NCBI GenBank assembly: GCA_948567375.1
Contig: OX419759.1
Location: 62,772,593 to 62,836,592 of the forward strand
Direction of reading: 5' to 3'
Source of the DNA: Lunularia cruciata
Taxonomy: Eukaryota; Streptophyta; Marchantiopsida; Lunulariales; Lunulariaceae
DNA length: 64,000 bases
The notes under the pieces are model-generated. The model was not told the DNA's origin, made no database searches, and worked only from the letters and a program-made list of their open reading frames with translations. Positions 1-10,529 of the stretch are shown piece by piece (the first letter of the stretch is position 1; each line of letters starts with the position of its first letter). The translations under genes and the position numbers were made by a program.

Positions 1-387
1 GTTGGCACTTGGTGGGGTACTTGCGGTTGCAACTTGCGGTTGCGGTTGGTGGTTTGGGTTTGCTGTTGCGGTTACTTTGTCATGACAAAGTTCTTTGGAG
101 ATTCCAGAGGAGTTAGCCCTGCAATACATAGTAGGTTTACTCGGAGTGGTGCTTGATATCAATCTGTATCTCAGGTCCCAGTGAGGGAGGAGATTGACTC
201 TGAGTTAGAGTTTGACACAGGAGCTAATTCAGTTGAGAGTGCACTTGGTGTGGCCGCACCGTTGTTGTAGGACATGGACAAGATTTATGGGGCCTCCAAA
301 GGCCCTAGGTGTTACTTTAGTACAATGGGTACCATTGAGTTGGATGACTTCATCCAAGAGTTTGGTAGTTGGTGTGATCTACAGTAG

Positions 388-1710
388 ATGCGGAACCTGA
401 CTTTGTTCATACCTTTCATGGCATGGAAGGGGTTGTTTCAGCACTTGGAGGGTCCGCCGATGGATGACTACCATGAGTTCAGGAGAGCTCATTTGGAGGA
501 GATTGAGTTATGGAGACAATATTGGTCTCCACACTATGTCTCTATCACTTTAGGTTTGGTAGCCAGGAGTAGATTGGCTGTACCTACGAGTTCTAGCTTG
601 AGTAGTGTTGGTGGAGCTAGTGGAGGTGCACTAGTTGGAGATAGTATTACTACGAGTGGAGGTACCACTGTAGGAGGTGGTGTGGTAACGAGGTTTAACC
701 CCATGGTGGAATTCTTCCTGTGTTTGAGGCAAAACTACCAGGGAGTACGGACTGACAAGCTGAGGAGCTTGCAGGAGTTCCAGTGGAAGGCTAAAGAGAG
801 CCTACACGAGGCATACACTCGCATGAGGCGGCTGATCAATTTCACTCAAGGAGTTACTAAGGCCCTGGCAGTCCTATTTTGGTATGGAATATTGGACAAG
901 GAGTTGCAACATAGATTTTGTGATGCTACGTTGTTATAGGCTACTTTGCCTACTTTGGCAGTGGTCTTTGGTTTGGTTGAGCGTATTGAGCTCAACATGG
1001 TGGAGGAGAGAGTGGTGACATCTGGATTTGTTAGGGAGACCTCATCCACGGCTGTGAATTCTTCTAGAGTGCATTAGAGTGCACCACGCCTAGTTAGTTT
1101 TCAAGGACAAGGTGGACAGACCAGATCCTATGGAGCGAGTGGAGGTCCTAGTGGAGTTAGATCCTTACCCTCATTTTCAGGTTAGCAACAGCCAGTGAGT
1201 GGTGGTGTTGCTTGTTGGACTTGTGGTGGATCTCACCATCGGAGAGAGTGTACTCAAGATAGTGGACTTGATACCTCGGGTGCATCACAGCCAACACAGA
1301 GGTAGTGTGAGCATTGCCACAAATTTGGTCACACTAGTGACCGGTGTTTTGATCTACACCCGGAGTTACGGAGTGGTAGGGCTGCTATGGCTGGTAGTAG
1401 AGGAGCTCCAGTTCATGGAAGACAAGGTGGTGGTAGAGGATCTACACCTAGTAGGGGTGCAGTACCTGCCCTTACTTCTGACACAACTATGGCTACTCCG
1501 ATTGAGTAGTTGGAGCAGAGATTGGCTAGTATGGCTATTGCTCAAAGGAGATTAGATTTGAGTGCTGAGGCTTCCACCTCATATGCTGGTGATAGAGATG
1601 CTTTGGACTTCATGTGCAGAGCAGCACAAGCGGATGCATCTGTAGCAGTGACTAGGAGTGCAGTACGTGCTCCAGAGCCTAGAGGAGCATCAGTGGAGTT
1701 GAACCTATAG
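388..1710 (+). pseudogene. family A gag with tandem zinc knuckles (decayed)
   Basis: This would be the capsid/nucleocapsid protein that packages element RNA. The frame starts near 388 and stays in phase to at least 1710, crossed by TAG codons at 937, 1075, 1183, 1303, 1507 and 1708. An N-terminal alpha-helical gag-like part (LRQNYQGVRTDKLRSLQEF region) is followed by a Ser/Gly-rich linker. Two nucleic-acid-binding knuckles follow, CWTCGGSHHRREC and CEHCHKFGHTSDRC; the second has the classic C-x2-C-x4-H-x4-C spacing. The copy at 29.8-31.2 kb on the minus strand is homologous throughout. Not translatable as it stands without readthrough. Confidence 0.8.
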
Positions 1711-1728
1711 AGAGGAGAGGTTGGGAGA

Positions 1729-2664
1729 TAGGTTAGACTTCCCCAGTATTTCATGCTACTTGAGGCATTGCAAACAATATCCATGGTTCCTGGACGTCCC
1801 AGTGTAGGTGTGGTAGGTGGTGATGGAGTACATGATGGACTACCTGCTAGTCAGCCTCCTGCTACTACACAGACTGAGTCTAGCATGATGTTGAGGGCGA
1901 CTCAGCTGATTATGCGCCGTGTTTTGTTTTTGGCTAGTGATATGTTTATATTGGGAGTTGACCCAACCCTAATATTCTGATTGGCTGCCATGTTGTGTGA
2001 GAGTATGGATGGTGTAGTTCCTACTACTAGAGCAGAGGTGGTTGGTAGTGGAGCTGACTTGGTTGAGGAGCATGGGATCCATTCAGCGACCAATGGTTTA
2101 TGGCAAGCAGCAACGGCTAGACTGGAGGAGTTGCCAGCTAGACCGGCCTTTGAGAGAGCACGGTTCACACCTAGTGTTGTCCTATTGGATAACCAGAGGG
2201 GGATTTTTGGTTTGGTGGGACCTTTAAGGAAGGTCTATACACCATAGAGAGTCTTGTTAGACTTTGGTGCATAGCCCCTTATGTTGGAGAAGGCTGCAGT
2301 TGTTGGTCTGGAGTTATGGAAGACCGATGTGGAGAGGTGTCCATTTCAGATCCAGACATCTCTAGGTGGTGGTTTGACACACTACATCACACGTGAGGAG
2401 CTTGTTGTCCAGGTTCAGCCTGGTCATCCGACTAATAGTTTGGTGGTGAGAGCTCAAGCTATTGCAACGATAGCTGAGTCATATGATGTGCTAGTTGGGG
2501 GAGCAGTGTTATACCCCATGGGTTTCATCATTGACTATTGGGAGGAGACAACCTCTTATAGACCTGGTTGGCAGTCTGGTGAGGGACGGGTATGTCACCT
2601 ACTTGTACGCTTCAGTAGTGGCAGTCTTGGCTCACTACATGGCAGCATCAGTTTTAGCTTTTAG
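1729..2664 (+). pseudogene. family A protease region (decayed)
   Basis: This continues the gag frame. Near 2248-2280 it reads RVLLDFGA-stop-PLML, which matches the retroviral-type aspartic protease active site (D-S/T-G-A) with Ser replaced by Phe and a TAG where the A2 copy has CAG. Downstream are the hydrophobic strands expected of a protease (VVLLDNQRGIFGLVG just upstream, DVLVGGAVLYPMGF downstream). Stops are TAG 1729, TGA 1978, TAG 2245, TAG 2272 and TAG 2662. Homology to A2 continues to 2758, where A2 is cut. The assignment rests on position and the active-site motif. Confidence 0.6.
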
Positions 2665-2878
2665 TGGTGTAGTTACTTGGCCTAGTGACTTGTTGGAGAG
2701 GAACGCCCATGTAGAGGATACTCCAGTACCAGAGGAGATCACTCGGCTTTGGAGTACGAGTGGGATTGTTCCATCCACCTTGGATGTTGTGGAGTTTAGA
2801 GGAGGTATTGCAACAACATGTAGATCAGTTGGTGCAGTAAGCTTGGAGTGGAGCCTTCATACCATCAAGAGATGAGTG

Positions 2879-3918
2879 TGACGATGAGCCTCTAGAGGTG
2901 ATTGCTTTGACACCTCTGGATACCACACTCATTGCTTGGTAGTATCCAGTAGAGGGGATATGCTTATTGGAGTTGTTTGGTGGGATCAACACCAGACTAA
3001 CTATGGTGTTACAAGCGGGTATCCAAGTACAAAGGTACTTGTATGTAGAGAGAGATGAGACTGCTAGGCGAGTCTCTCTACATCATGTGGCACACTTGGC
3101 CTATTGGTATCCGGAGTTATTACCGATGTCAACAGTTAGAGGTTACCAAAAGGCCCTACTAGGAGACATTTCCTTATTGGGGGCGCATGACCTAGAGAGA
3201 CATGGGCCTATTTACTTGGTGATTTCTGGATGGCCATGTCAGGGACATACATATACAGGTAGAGGATTGGGTCTTCAGGATCCTCATTTTGGTGTGTTTT
3301 GGGAGATGTTATGGATACTATGACATCTCTAGGTTCATCAGTCTGTTTCTCTAGCTTACCTTTTGGAGAATGTTCCTTTGATGGGTGATTCTTGCACTAA
3401 GAGTTGTGGTGAGTACACATCAGGTCCATTCTTGGATGGGACCTGCTGTATTGTTAGATGCATCCAGAGTGGGATCACGGGTTCATCGTCTTTGTCTTTG
3501 GTGGATGAACTTCTTACCCAGAGAGGTTCTACCGAGCGCTTATGATGGGATTCAACGACTTGACCACATCCTTGTTAATGATATCTTGGATGTTGGGCGT
3601 CAGCCTCAAACAGTGGTAGTGGCTGATTGGTCACCTATGGCAGTGGTGAACCTAGTTGGACAACCTAGAGCTGCATTTCCCACACTCATGAGTTTCCCAG
3701 GCTCTCATGCTTTTTGAGAGAGAGGACCTGGACTTGTTTGGGACTCATAGTTACAATAGTTAATGGAGCCTAACGTTGATGAGAGAGAGCGGGTGATGGG
3801 TTTTTGCACCAATATTACCGCTGTTCCAGTAGTGTAAGAGGCATCCAGGCGTAAGGTGTTAGATCAGGCTATGGACCTAAACTGTTTGACCTGGATTGTG
3901 AGCCTTGGCTTGGCCGAG
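2879..3918 (+). pseudogene. captured cytosine-5 DNA methyltransferase domain (DNMT3/DRM-like) inside a gypsy pol
   Basis: The C5-MTase motifs appear in canonical, non-permuted order. The SAM-binding motif I is LLELFGGIN (about 2964). Motif IV is ISGWPCQGHTYTGRG, with the catalytic Cys of PCQ, near 3220. It is followed by GLQDPHFGVFWEML. Motif VI is LLENVP (3360-3377), with the catalytic ENV. A motif VIII-like HR is in VLLDASRVGSRVHRLCLWW (about 3450-3506). A C-terminal motif IX/X-like part has RERVMGFCTN and RRKVLDQAMDL (about 3786-3880). The spacing over some 320 codons and the DASxV...HR...W signature resemble DNMT3/DRM catalytic domains, although the PCQG block also looks Dcm-like. It is inactive here: TAG 2940, TGA 3321, TAG 3330, a frameshift near 3370, TGA 3715 and TAA 3835. 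It lies between protease and RT, and the A2 copy lacks it by deletion. Confidence 0.8.
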
Positions 3919-4458
3919 CAGCAGAGGATGTGCTTGATAGGCATCACCACTCAGACACTTGTGAGTCTTGTGTCTATCGAGACGATTCAGGCACATGCTA
4001 GGGGCGATGGACCGAGTAGACATGGTATTCTTGGGACACATCCAATAGCTACTAGGGAAAGTGGTCTACTTGGAGTCCATCCAGGTGAGCGTGGGCTACT
4101 TGGATTACACCCTTGGTCCACATGGGATGCAATTTGAGGACGTGTGGAGCTTGCAACCAGAGTGGAGGGAGTTTTTCACACAGAGGTTGGGACCTCTAGT
4201 GGTCTAGAGCATGACACTATTGCTCCCAAGGGCCCAGTGTAGCAGTCAGTCAATACGTCTTCCACTCCTACTATAGTTACAGAGGATACTTGGGAGCCAG
4301 ATCTTGGACCCAAGCTTACTGGAGAGGAAAGATGGAGTGTTTGGAGGTTCTTGAGGAGTCACACGAGTTGTTTTGCCCTCAATCTGAAGGATTTGGGTGC
4401 TCTAAAGGGACCTGGTATACGGATTGAGTTGACTAGCGACACACCAATTTTCTGACGT
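3919..4458 (+). other. linker between methyltransferase and RT
   Basis: The frame used by the methyltransferase C-terminal half stays open to 4137 (Gly/His-rich, with repeated short LGxHP units such as LGTHP, LGVHP and LGLHP). It then continues with stops towards the RT, where an FxRPYQY-like lead-in precedes the RT N terminus near 4450. The only recognisable domain is the RT approach at the end. Confidence 0.4.
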
Positions 4459-5700
4459 CCTTATCAATATAGTGATATGGAGAGGACATTGATTCAGAGC
4501 CGGAGTAGTGACCTTTTTAAGGCTGGTTTGGTGGAGATTTCACATGGAGAGTATGCATCAACAACAGTGATGCCAGCCAAGAAGGATATGCATGGCAATT
4601 ATACAAATAGGCGGATGTGTAGAGATTACCATCCTATCAACCGACAGACCAGGGCTGATTGGTATGCCATGCCTACACCGGAGGAGATTTTTGATCCGAT
4701 TGGGCATGCAAAGGTCTTTAGTACTTTGGATCTTTGAGCAGGATATCATCAATTGCCGATCAGGAAGGAGGATAAGTCCAAGACAACATTTTGGGCTATT
4801 GATCCTCATGGCAAAGATGTGTTATATCAATGGAGGTTCTTACTATTTGGTTAAAGAATGCTCTTGTTGAGTTCCAGAGGGTCATGGATAGGATCCTAGT
4901 TGGATTGGATTTCACTCGGTGCTATATTGATGACATTTTGGTTTATAGCACTATTGTGGAGGAGCATGAGAGACAGTTGTTGGAGGTGTTTGAGAGGTTG
5001 AGATCTCATGGACTCAAATTACATCCTGGGAAGTGTAGGTTCTTCCACGAGCAAGTTGAGTATTTGGGTCACACTATCTATCTTGGAGGACTTGGTGTTC
5101 AACAGACCAAGGTGGAGGCTATTGCACGTATTCCTCGGCCTACGGATGTGAGCAGAGTGCGAGCATTCCTTGGGTTGGTGAACTTCTATTGCTGCTATGT
5201 TAGAGGATTTAGTGCCATTGCCAAGGCCTTGATGAAGCTAACCAAGCTTACACAAGAGTGGTGTTGGGGAGATGAGTAAGAGTGTGATTTTGTAGAGCTC
5301 AAGGAGAGGTTGACATCTGCTCCTATTTTGAGGAGACCGATCAGGGGATGACCATTTCAGGTTCACATTGATTGGAGTATGTTGGGGCTTGGAGCGGTGC
5401 TCACCCAGCATGATGATGAGGAGAAGGAGTTTGTGGTGGCATATGCTAGTCGCTCCAACAATTCAGTGGAGGTGAAGTATAGTTCATATGAGGGAGAGTG
5501 CTTGGCAGCAGTTTGGGCAGTAGCACATTTTTGATGTTACCTATTTGGTAACCCCTTCACTCTCATCATTGATCATCAACCGCTGAAGTGGTTGATGGCG
5601 TCTGACAAGCTTTCAAGGAAGCTGCACAATGGGCTCTGATTTTACATGAGTATGATTTCACTGTTGTTCATAGACCTTGAGTGGTGAACCGTGATGCAAT
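4459..5700 (+). pseudogene. family A reverse transcriptase and RNase H (decayed)
   Basis: The RT includes RMCRDYHPINRQT, VFSTLDL-stop-AGYHQLPI, a broken LLFG motif near 4845 where the frame shifts, and the catalytic CYIDDILVYS at about 4920-4950 (xDD box). FLGLVNFY follows in the connection segment. RNase H follows with [16 protein letters not shown] (first Asp), [11 protein letters not shown] (Glu) and IIDHQPLKWL. TGA 4738 replaces the Arg usually seen before AGYHQ. Further stops lie in the RNase H part. It is clearly Ty3/gypsy and clearly dead. Confidence 0.85.
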
Positions 5701-5739
5701 ATGGGTTGAGTAGAAACCCATGTCCCAGCCAACAGGATC

Positions 5740-7013
5740 AGACCGGAGCACGTTGGCATGGTGAGACAGATGAGGAGATGGTGCCAAGTTGGCATGCATT
5801 GGCCTTTTTGTGTATATTTGCAGAGGCTTTGGTGGTATCTCTCTCAACGCATATAGGAGGAGTTATTGAGGTCACAGATCCAAAGAGTGAAGATATTGGT
5901 ACAGTTCAGCAAGACATTCATGATGATGTCTTAGTGATGGACTATCTTCACACTGGTGTTGTGGGTGGCACAGTTGGGGCCAAGGAGAGAGACCATGTTC
6001 TTCAGCGAGCCAGACGGTTCAGATTGGAGGGTAGACACCTTTTGCGTGTATGGGAGGATGGTAGAGTGCGAGTAGTACCACTTCCATCTCAGAGACCACA
6101 ATTGGTCCGTCATGCTCATGAGGAGTTAGGACATTTTGGAGTAAAGCATACATATAGCTTACTCTAGAGTCATTATTGGTGGCATAGTATGCAGACCGGG
6201 GTACAGCAGTTTGTTGCCAGATGTGTGGTTTATGACCGAGTTAGAGTATCATTCAATGCTCCTACGCCACAGTTACACCCATTACCTATCATGGGATTGG
6301 GTTACCATTGGAGTTTGGACTTTGCCGGACCTTTACTATTGACTATGAGACATCATCGATATGTTTTGGTGATGGTGGAGCACTTCTCCAAGTGGATTGA
6401 GTTGGTGGCACTTCTTGACAAGTCTAGTGAAGGGACAACTTACTCGTTCTTGGATCAAGTTCTTAATCATTTTGGTGCACCAGCTAAGGTTTTGACTGAT
6501 CAGGGTACAAAGTTCTTGGGGGAGTTTCAAGTCTTGTGTGACAAGGCTTTGATTGATCACCGTACTACCTCCCGAGATCACCCTAAGGTAGATGGCTTAG
6601 CAAAGAAAGTGGTTCAGACGGTGAAGAGAGGATTGCAAAAGTATGGTTTGTAGAGAGGCCACTTGGGAGATTGGGATCTCTAGTTACCTTGGTTGGCCAT
6701 GGGCTATCGGTTCAGCCGGCAAGCCTCTTTAGCATCCTTCTCTCCATACTTTCTACTCTATAGACGAGATCCAGATTTACTTGGAGCCATTTGTCGAGAT
6801 GCTACTGTAGTTTTGGACTTGGATGACCCCAATGTATGGATGAGTGCAAGTTCTCAGCGGGTAGAGATCTTTCGGAGAGTGATGCCAATGGTCTTTGAGA
6901 ACTTGGCGATTGCTCAGCATAGAGGTACTTTATGCTATGCTACCATTCAAGGAGGAGGTTATAGACCCTCGATCCGTTGATTTCATCCAGGAAACTATGT
7001 ATATCTATAGTAG
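5740..7013 (+). pseudogene. family A integrase (decayed)
   Basis: The N-terminal HHCC zinc-binding part is visible (HAHEELGHFG, then YWW and FVARCVVYDR, the last with one Cys lost). The catalytic core has Asp in YHWSLDFAGPL and Asp in VLTDQGTKFLGEF. The third catalytic residue, expected as Glu in the DGLAE block, reads Lys (VDGLAKKVVQTVKRG, about 6590-6625), consistent with a GAG to AAG change. Stops include TAG at 6166, 6651 and 6680, TGA 6978 and TAG 7008 and 7011. A PHD-containing tail follows in place of a chromodomain. Confidence 0.82.
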
Positions 7014-7055
7014 ACAACACCAACAACACTTGATGTTTCTACAAGCCGCACTATC

Positions 7056-7355
7056 TTGAGAGTGCGTGAGGTTTTGCCATATGGAGTCCTTGTGTTAGAA
7101 GGACGTGATGGTATTGTTTGGAAGGATCATGTGCGCAATTGTGCGCCATGCCACCTCCTAAACATTGATGGTACTATGGACCCAAGCTTGGCACTTGTAC
7201 GTGTAGGCTTGATGTGTATGTTATGTGGCTCTTCTGGTGGAGTTGCTACTATGTTAGTGTGTGATAGTTGTTCAAGAGGATGGCATATGGCATGTATGAC
7301 TCCTTCCTTCACGGTGGTTCCTCAGGGACAATGGTTATGTCCTAGATGTACTTGA
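7056..7355 (+). pseudogene. integrase C-terminal tail with PHD finger
   Basis: An open 99-codon piece ends the pol of A1. An integrase-tail-like stretch (LRVREVLPYGVLVLEGRDG, with VWKDHVRN) is followed by a complete PHD zinc finger at about 7215-7352. Its ligands are C54, C57, C69, C72, H77, C80, C95 and C98, with the typical W two residues before the last CxxC. PHD fingers usually bind the H3 tail and read K4 methylation. Here it stands where chromoviruses carry a chromodomain, so a role in choosing integration sites is a reasonable inference. It is labelled pseudogene because the upstream pol is broken; the finger itself is intact. A2 has the same finger at 20357-20674. Confidence 0.85.
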
Positions 7356-7524
7356 CCTATAGCTAGTTCATTCTTTATATGGTATAGATTGCAAACAGGC
7401 GACTAACAATGGGGCTTTATAGCACCCGACCTCCTGATCTTTGCCCATTAGAGGGTATACCATATACTTAGAGTAGATGGCTATCTGGAGTTAGAGGGGC
7501 CTAACCGCCAGCTAGGGGGGCGAT
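7356..7524 (+). other. family A 3' untranslated region and polypurine tract
   Basis: This is non-coding sequence between the pol stop and the LTR. It ends in a purine run, gctaggggggcg at 7511-7522, directly before the LTR start TGTGGCAC, as expected of a plus-strand primer. A2 has the matching run at 20188-20200 on the minus strand. Confidence 0.7.
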
Positions 7525-8083
7525 TGTGGCACTTTAGAGTCTATGTATGACTTATGTGTGAGTTGTGCTCCTATAGTGTATGATGTTGACAGCGATGTAT
7601 GTTGTGTAACAATGTATATATGCACAACAACTGTCACACCATTTGTAGTATTGCATCTAGATTGCTTGGACACTAGAGTCCCAATGATAGTAGTTAGAGT
7701 TATTTCAGTAGTATCTTAGAGACTACTTTTTGACAATCAAATTTCATGTTCGGGGTACTGACTTCATGGTGGGGGCCCACTGTCACTTTGCACCATTTGC
7801 ACCGTCGAGTGTGCCGTCAGTAGGACCGTTAGGGTTTCAGAGCTAGCTTGAGTCCAGGGGGCATAGTATCAAAGTGAGCTCCAGAGAGCTCATTTCTTTG
7901 ATGTTGAACCTTTGAGTTCTTGGCTATGGTGGACAGAGGCCATCTAGCATCACTTGGATTCTCTATGCTTGAGTGAGTGTGGCTTGACTGTAATTAGTGC
8001 CCAGTTGTTGGCAATTTATAGAGTGATAGATCAAGTACTGATATGTGTTGAGTTGAGTTGAGAGTGTTAAGCAATATGATTAT
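7525..8083 (+). repeat. family A 3' LTR of copy A1
   Basis: About 559 bp, beginning TGTGGCACTTTAGAGTC after the polypurine tract. It aligns along its length with the A2 3' LTR (20187-20026 plus 14377-13977, minus strand) and with the A2 5' LTR (39717-39270, minus strand). The A2 5' LTR ends in TTTGATTACA, whereas this LTR ends in TGATTAT and is followed at once by a second copy of the first ~107 bp of the LTR. Confidence 0.8.
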
Positions 8084-8190
8084 TGTGGCACTTTAGAGTC
8101 TATGTATGACTTATGTGTGAGTTGTGCTCCTATAGTGTATGATGTTGGCAGTGATGTATGTTGTGTAGTGATGTATATACGCACGACAGC
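8084..8190 (+). repeat. R1 unit: repeated start of the family A LTR
   Basis: Starts TGTGGCACTTTAGAGTC and follows the first ~107 bases of the LTR at 7525. After it the sequence changes to unrelated DNA of element C. An inverted copy closes the other side of element C at 13864-13976. Confidence 0.7.
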
Positions 8191-8199
8191 GATGAGCAC

Positions 8200-10140
8200 T
8201 TGAGATGGGCTATGGTGAGAGAAGATTGCATCTAAGAACAATTGAGCTAGTTGTGAAGCAATCCGTCCTTGGTGGTAGGCTATACATGAATCATTTTGCT
8301 GAGTTGATCAAAAAAGACTATGATGGAGTTGAATCCCGAGGTGGTCTCAAGCAATTCACAAACTAGATACATACTCACTTGTTCCCAACATTGTGTAGGA
8401 ATAGGAAGTGGTTGAAGGAGTCTTATAGGAGCTTGATTAAATGCCTTGTTTTATTATTAGAGTAGGAAACTCTAAATGTATTCCATCACATTGTTGCTCA
8501 TCTGGGGCCAATAGTAATGGAACTGGATTGCATCCAAGGTCTTGTCCATTCCAACATGACATGCAATGGCAGAATCATGACATTCTACTATGATGGTGGT
8601 GCATAATTCTATGGTATTTGGGATCCAGAATCTACCATCACAAAAGGTGAGTCCTTGAATGCTTATTATGCCTTTGGATGATTGAGCTCCTACAATCTAT
8701 GGATCAATTTTTGTAGCAACTAGAATCTATGGCCAAAATTCAGGGCTCATTTTAACCTCTATCACCAAATTATTTGCCATCGGCATTTGGGTGAATGCAT
8801 CTACAAGTTGCTTCTTGCCTTCCACATAGGTGATTGTCATGTTGAGTCATTGTTGCCACTCTACCACCAAATCTGGCAACAAGATAGATTTTCTTGCATC
8901 TCAAGGTAGACTAGAGGTTTGTGGTTTGTCTCCACTACAAATTCCTTCTTGCCAAGATAGTGCTTCCAATGCTTGGTTGTAAGGACAATGACCAACTCTT
9001 CTCATTTTGTGGTATGATAGTTGTGTTTTGCCAATAACAACTTTTGAGAGAAATATGCAATTAGATGCCATCTGTCATGCTACTCCTATTGTAGGATTGC
9101 TTCTATTGTTATGCTTGATGCATATGTAACCAACTTGATTGGACGTTTTTGGTCATACCAATTCAAGATTAGTGCATGTAGCAATGCGTCTTTCAATTCT
9201 TGAAAGGCCAACTCTTGTGCAGTTCATCATGTCCACTTTGTCCCCCTTGCAAAGAAGTGCTATTAAAGGTTATGTAACCTTGGAGAGGTCTTGGAAAAAT
9301 CAATGATAAAATCTAGTCAACTCCAAGAAGCTCTTGAGTTGAGTTTGTTACTTTGGAGCGCTTCATTCTTGAATGACCTCTACTTTATCTATTAATATTT
9401 GGATACCCTCTGCACTTACTCTATGTCCCAAGTAGTCTACTTCCGATTGGCAAAATTTTCACTTTGAGCTTTTGCATACAATTGATTTTGTTTTAGAATC
9501 TAAAGGACCTCTTATAGATGCTATTTGTATTCCATCATTGTCCTACTATATACTAAGATATCATTTAGGAAGACAATAATAGACTTATCCAAATATGGAA
9601 AAAATATATCATTCATCAGACTCATGAAAGTGATAGGTGCATTGGTGAGCCCAAATGGCATCACTAGGTACTCAAAGTGGCCATACTTCATTCAAAAGGC
9701 AGTTTTGTATACATCTTCCTTTGCAATCTAGATTTGATTGTAACCACTCCGTAGGTCAAGTTTGGGGAGGTGTTTTGTTCCATTAAGTTGATCAAACATG
9801 TCATCCACGCATGGTGAGGGGGTATTTATTCTTCATTTTTGCTGATTGAGGCACTAATAGTCAATGCACATGCATATTGTACCATCCTTTGTCTTCACAA
9901 ACAAGACAAGAGCTCCATATAGTGATACATTGAGTTCAATAAACCCTTTCTGTAGTGTATCCTCAATTTGAGCCTTACACTCCTCCAATTCATGAGATGA
10001 TAGACAATATGGGGCCTTCCAAGGAAGCATCTTCCTCAAAATTATCTTGATTTTATGATCTAATCTCTTTTTTGGTAGTAATTCTAAAGGTAGATCATTT
10101 GGAAAGATATCTTGAAACTCATTAACCACATCCTTCAATT
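8200..10140 (-). pseudogene. family C pol: RT, RNase H and integrase remnants
   Basis: At 10138-9854 the frame holds the RT N-terminal part (VVNEFQDIFPNDLP, then GFIELNVSLYGALVLFVK and DGTICMCIDY). Further down, about 9780-9540, come [26 protein letters not shown] and [10 protein letters not shown]. The last is the xDD box with Asp changed to Asn. The part from about 9.5 to 8.2 kb keeps scattered RNase H/integrase-like stretches with many stops and frameshifts, and is assigned mainly by order. Confidence 0.72.
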
Positions 10141-10529
10141 TCTCAAGAATTTTTCCATTGAGTTTTGCACTTTAGACTTCTCTTATTAGACCCATGAAAC
10201 ATCAATCTGTCTTACTGATAGCTATTGTCCCTACGATATAGAGAGGCATTTCTTACCTATGTGATTTTTCTTTAACCCTAGTGATTGTCCACTGGTGGGT
10301 GCTCACTACTTTCCTCCTCCAATCTACTATAGGGTTATAATAATCTATCCATGGCATCCTAATTTTGCATCACAAATGAGCTAATTGTATCAATTGCCAC
10401 TCTATTGCTTCATAATATTCTCCTACAAAGAGTGTTATTCTTCTAGGTAACTACTCAATCTTCTCTATTTCCCCACTAGGTAACTCTACTTCTTTTCTCA
10501 TTCTTCTCTAAATCCATCTCCAATCTTAT

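Larger units (their letters stand above)
1..8083 (+). mobile_element. Ty3/gypsy element family A, copy A1 (5' end outside window)
   Basis: Domains follow in the order gag, two CCHC knuckles, aspartic protease, cytosine-5 DNA methyltransferase, RT, RNase H, integrase, PHD finger, polypurine tract and 3' LTR. The copy is decayed: the gag-protease frame is continuous but crossed by amber stops, and frameshifts fall near 2.6-2.95, 3.37 and 4.85 kb. The first 175 bases match the leader of the second copy at about 37.82-38.0 kb on the minus strand, so the window starts inside the 5' leader and the 5' LTR is missing. The RT-RNaseH-IN order makes it Ty3/gypsy. The methyltransferase and PHD finger are not part of a standard gypsy element. 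Confidence 0.88.

Noticed and set aside
388..7013. Reassigned TAG codon in this genome
   Set aside because: U2AF65 and the NADH dehydrogenase frames contain no internal TAG, and the transposon TAGs are better explained by CAG decay.
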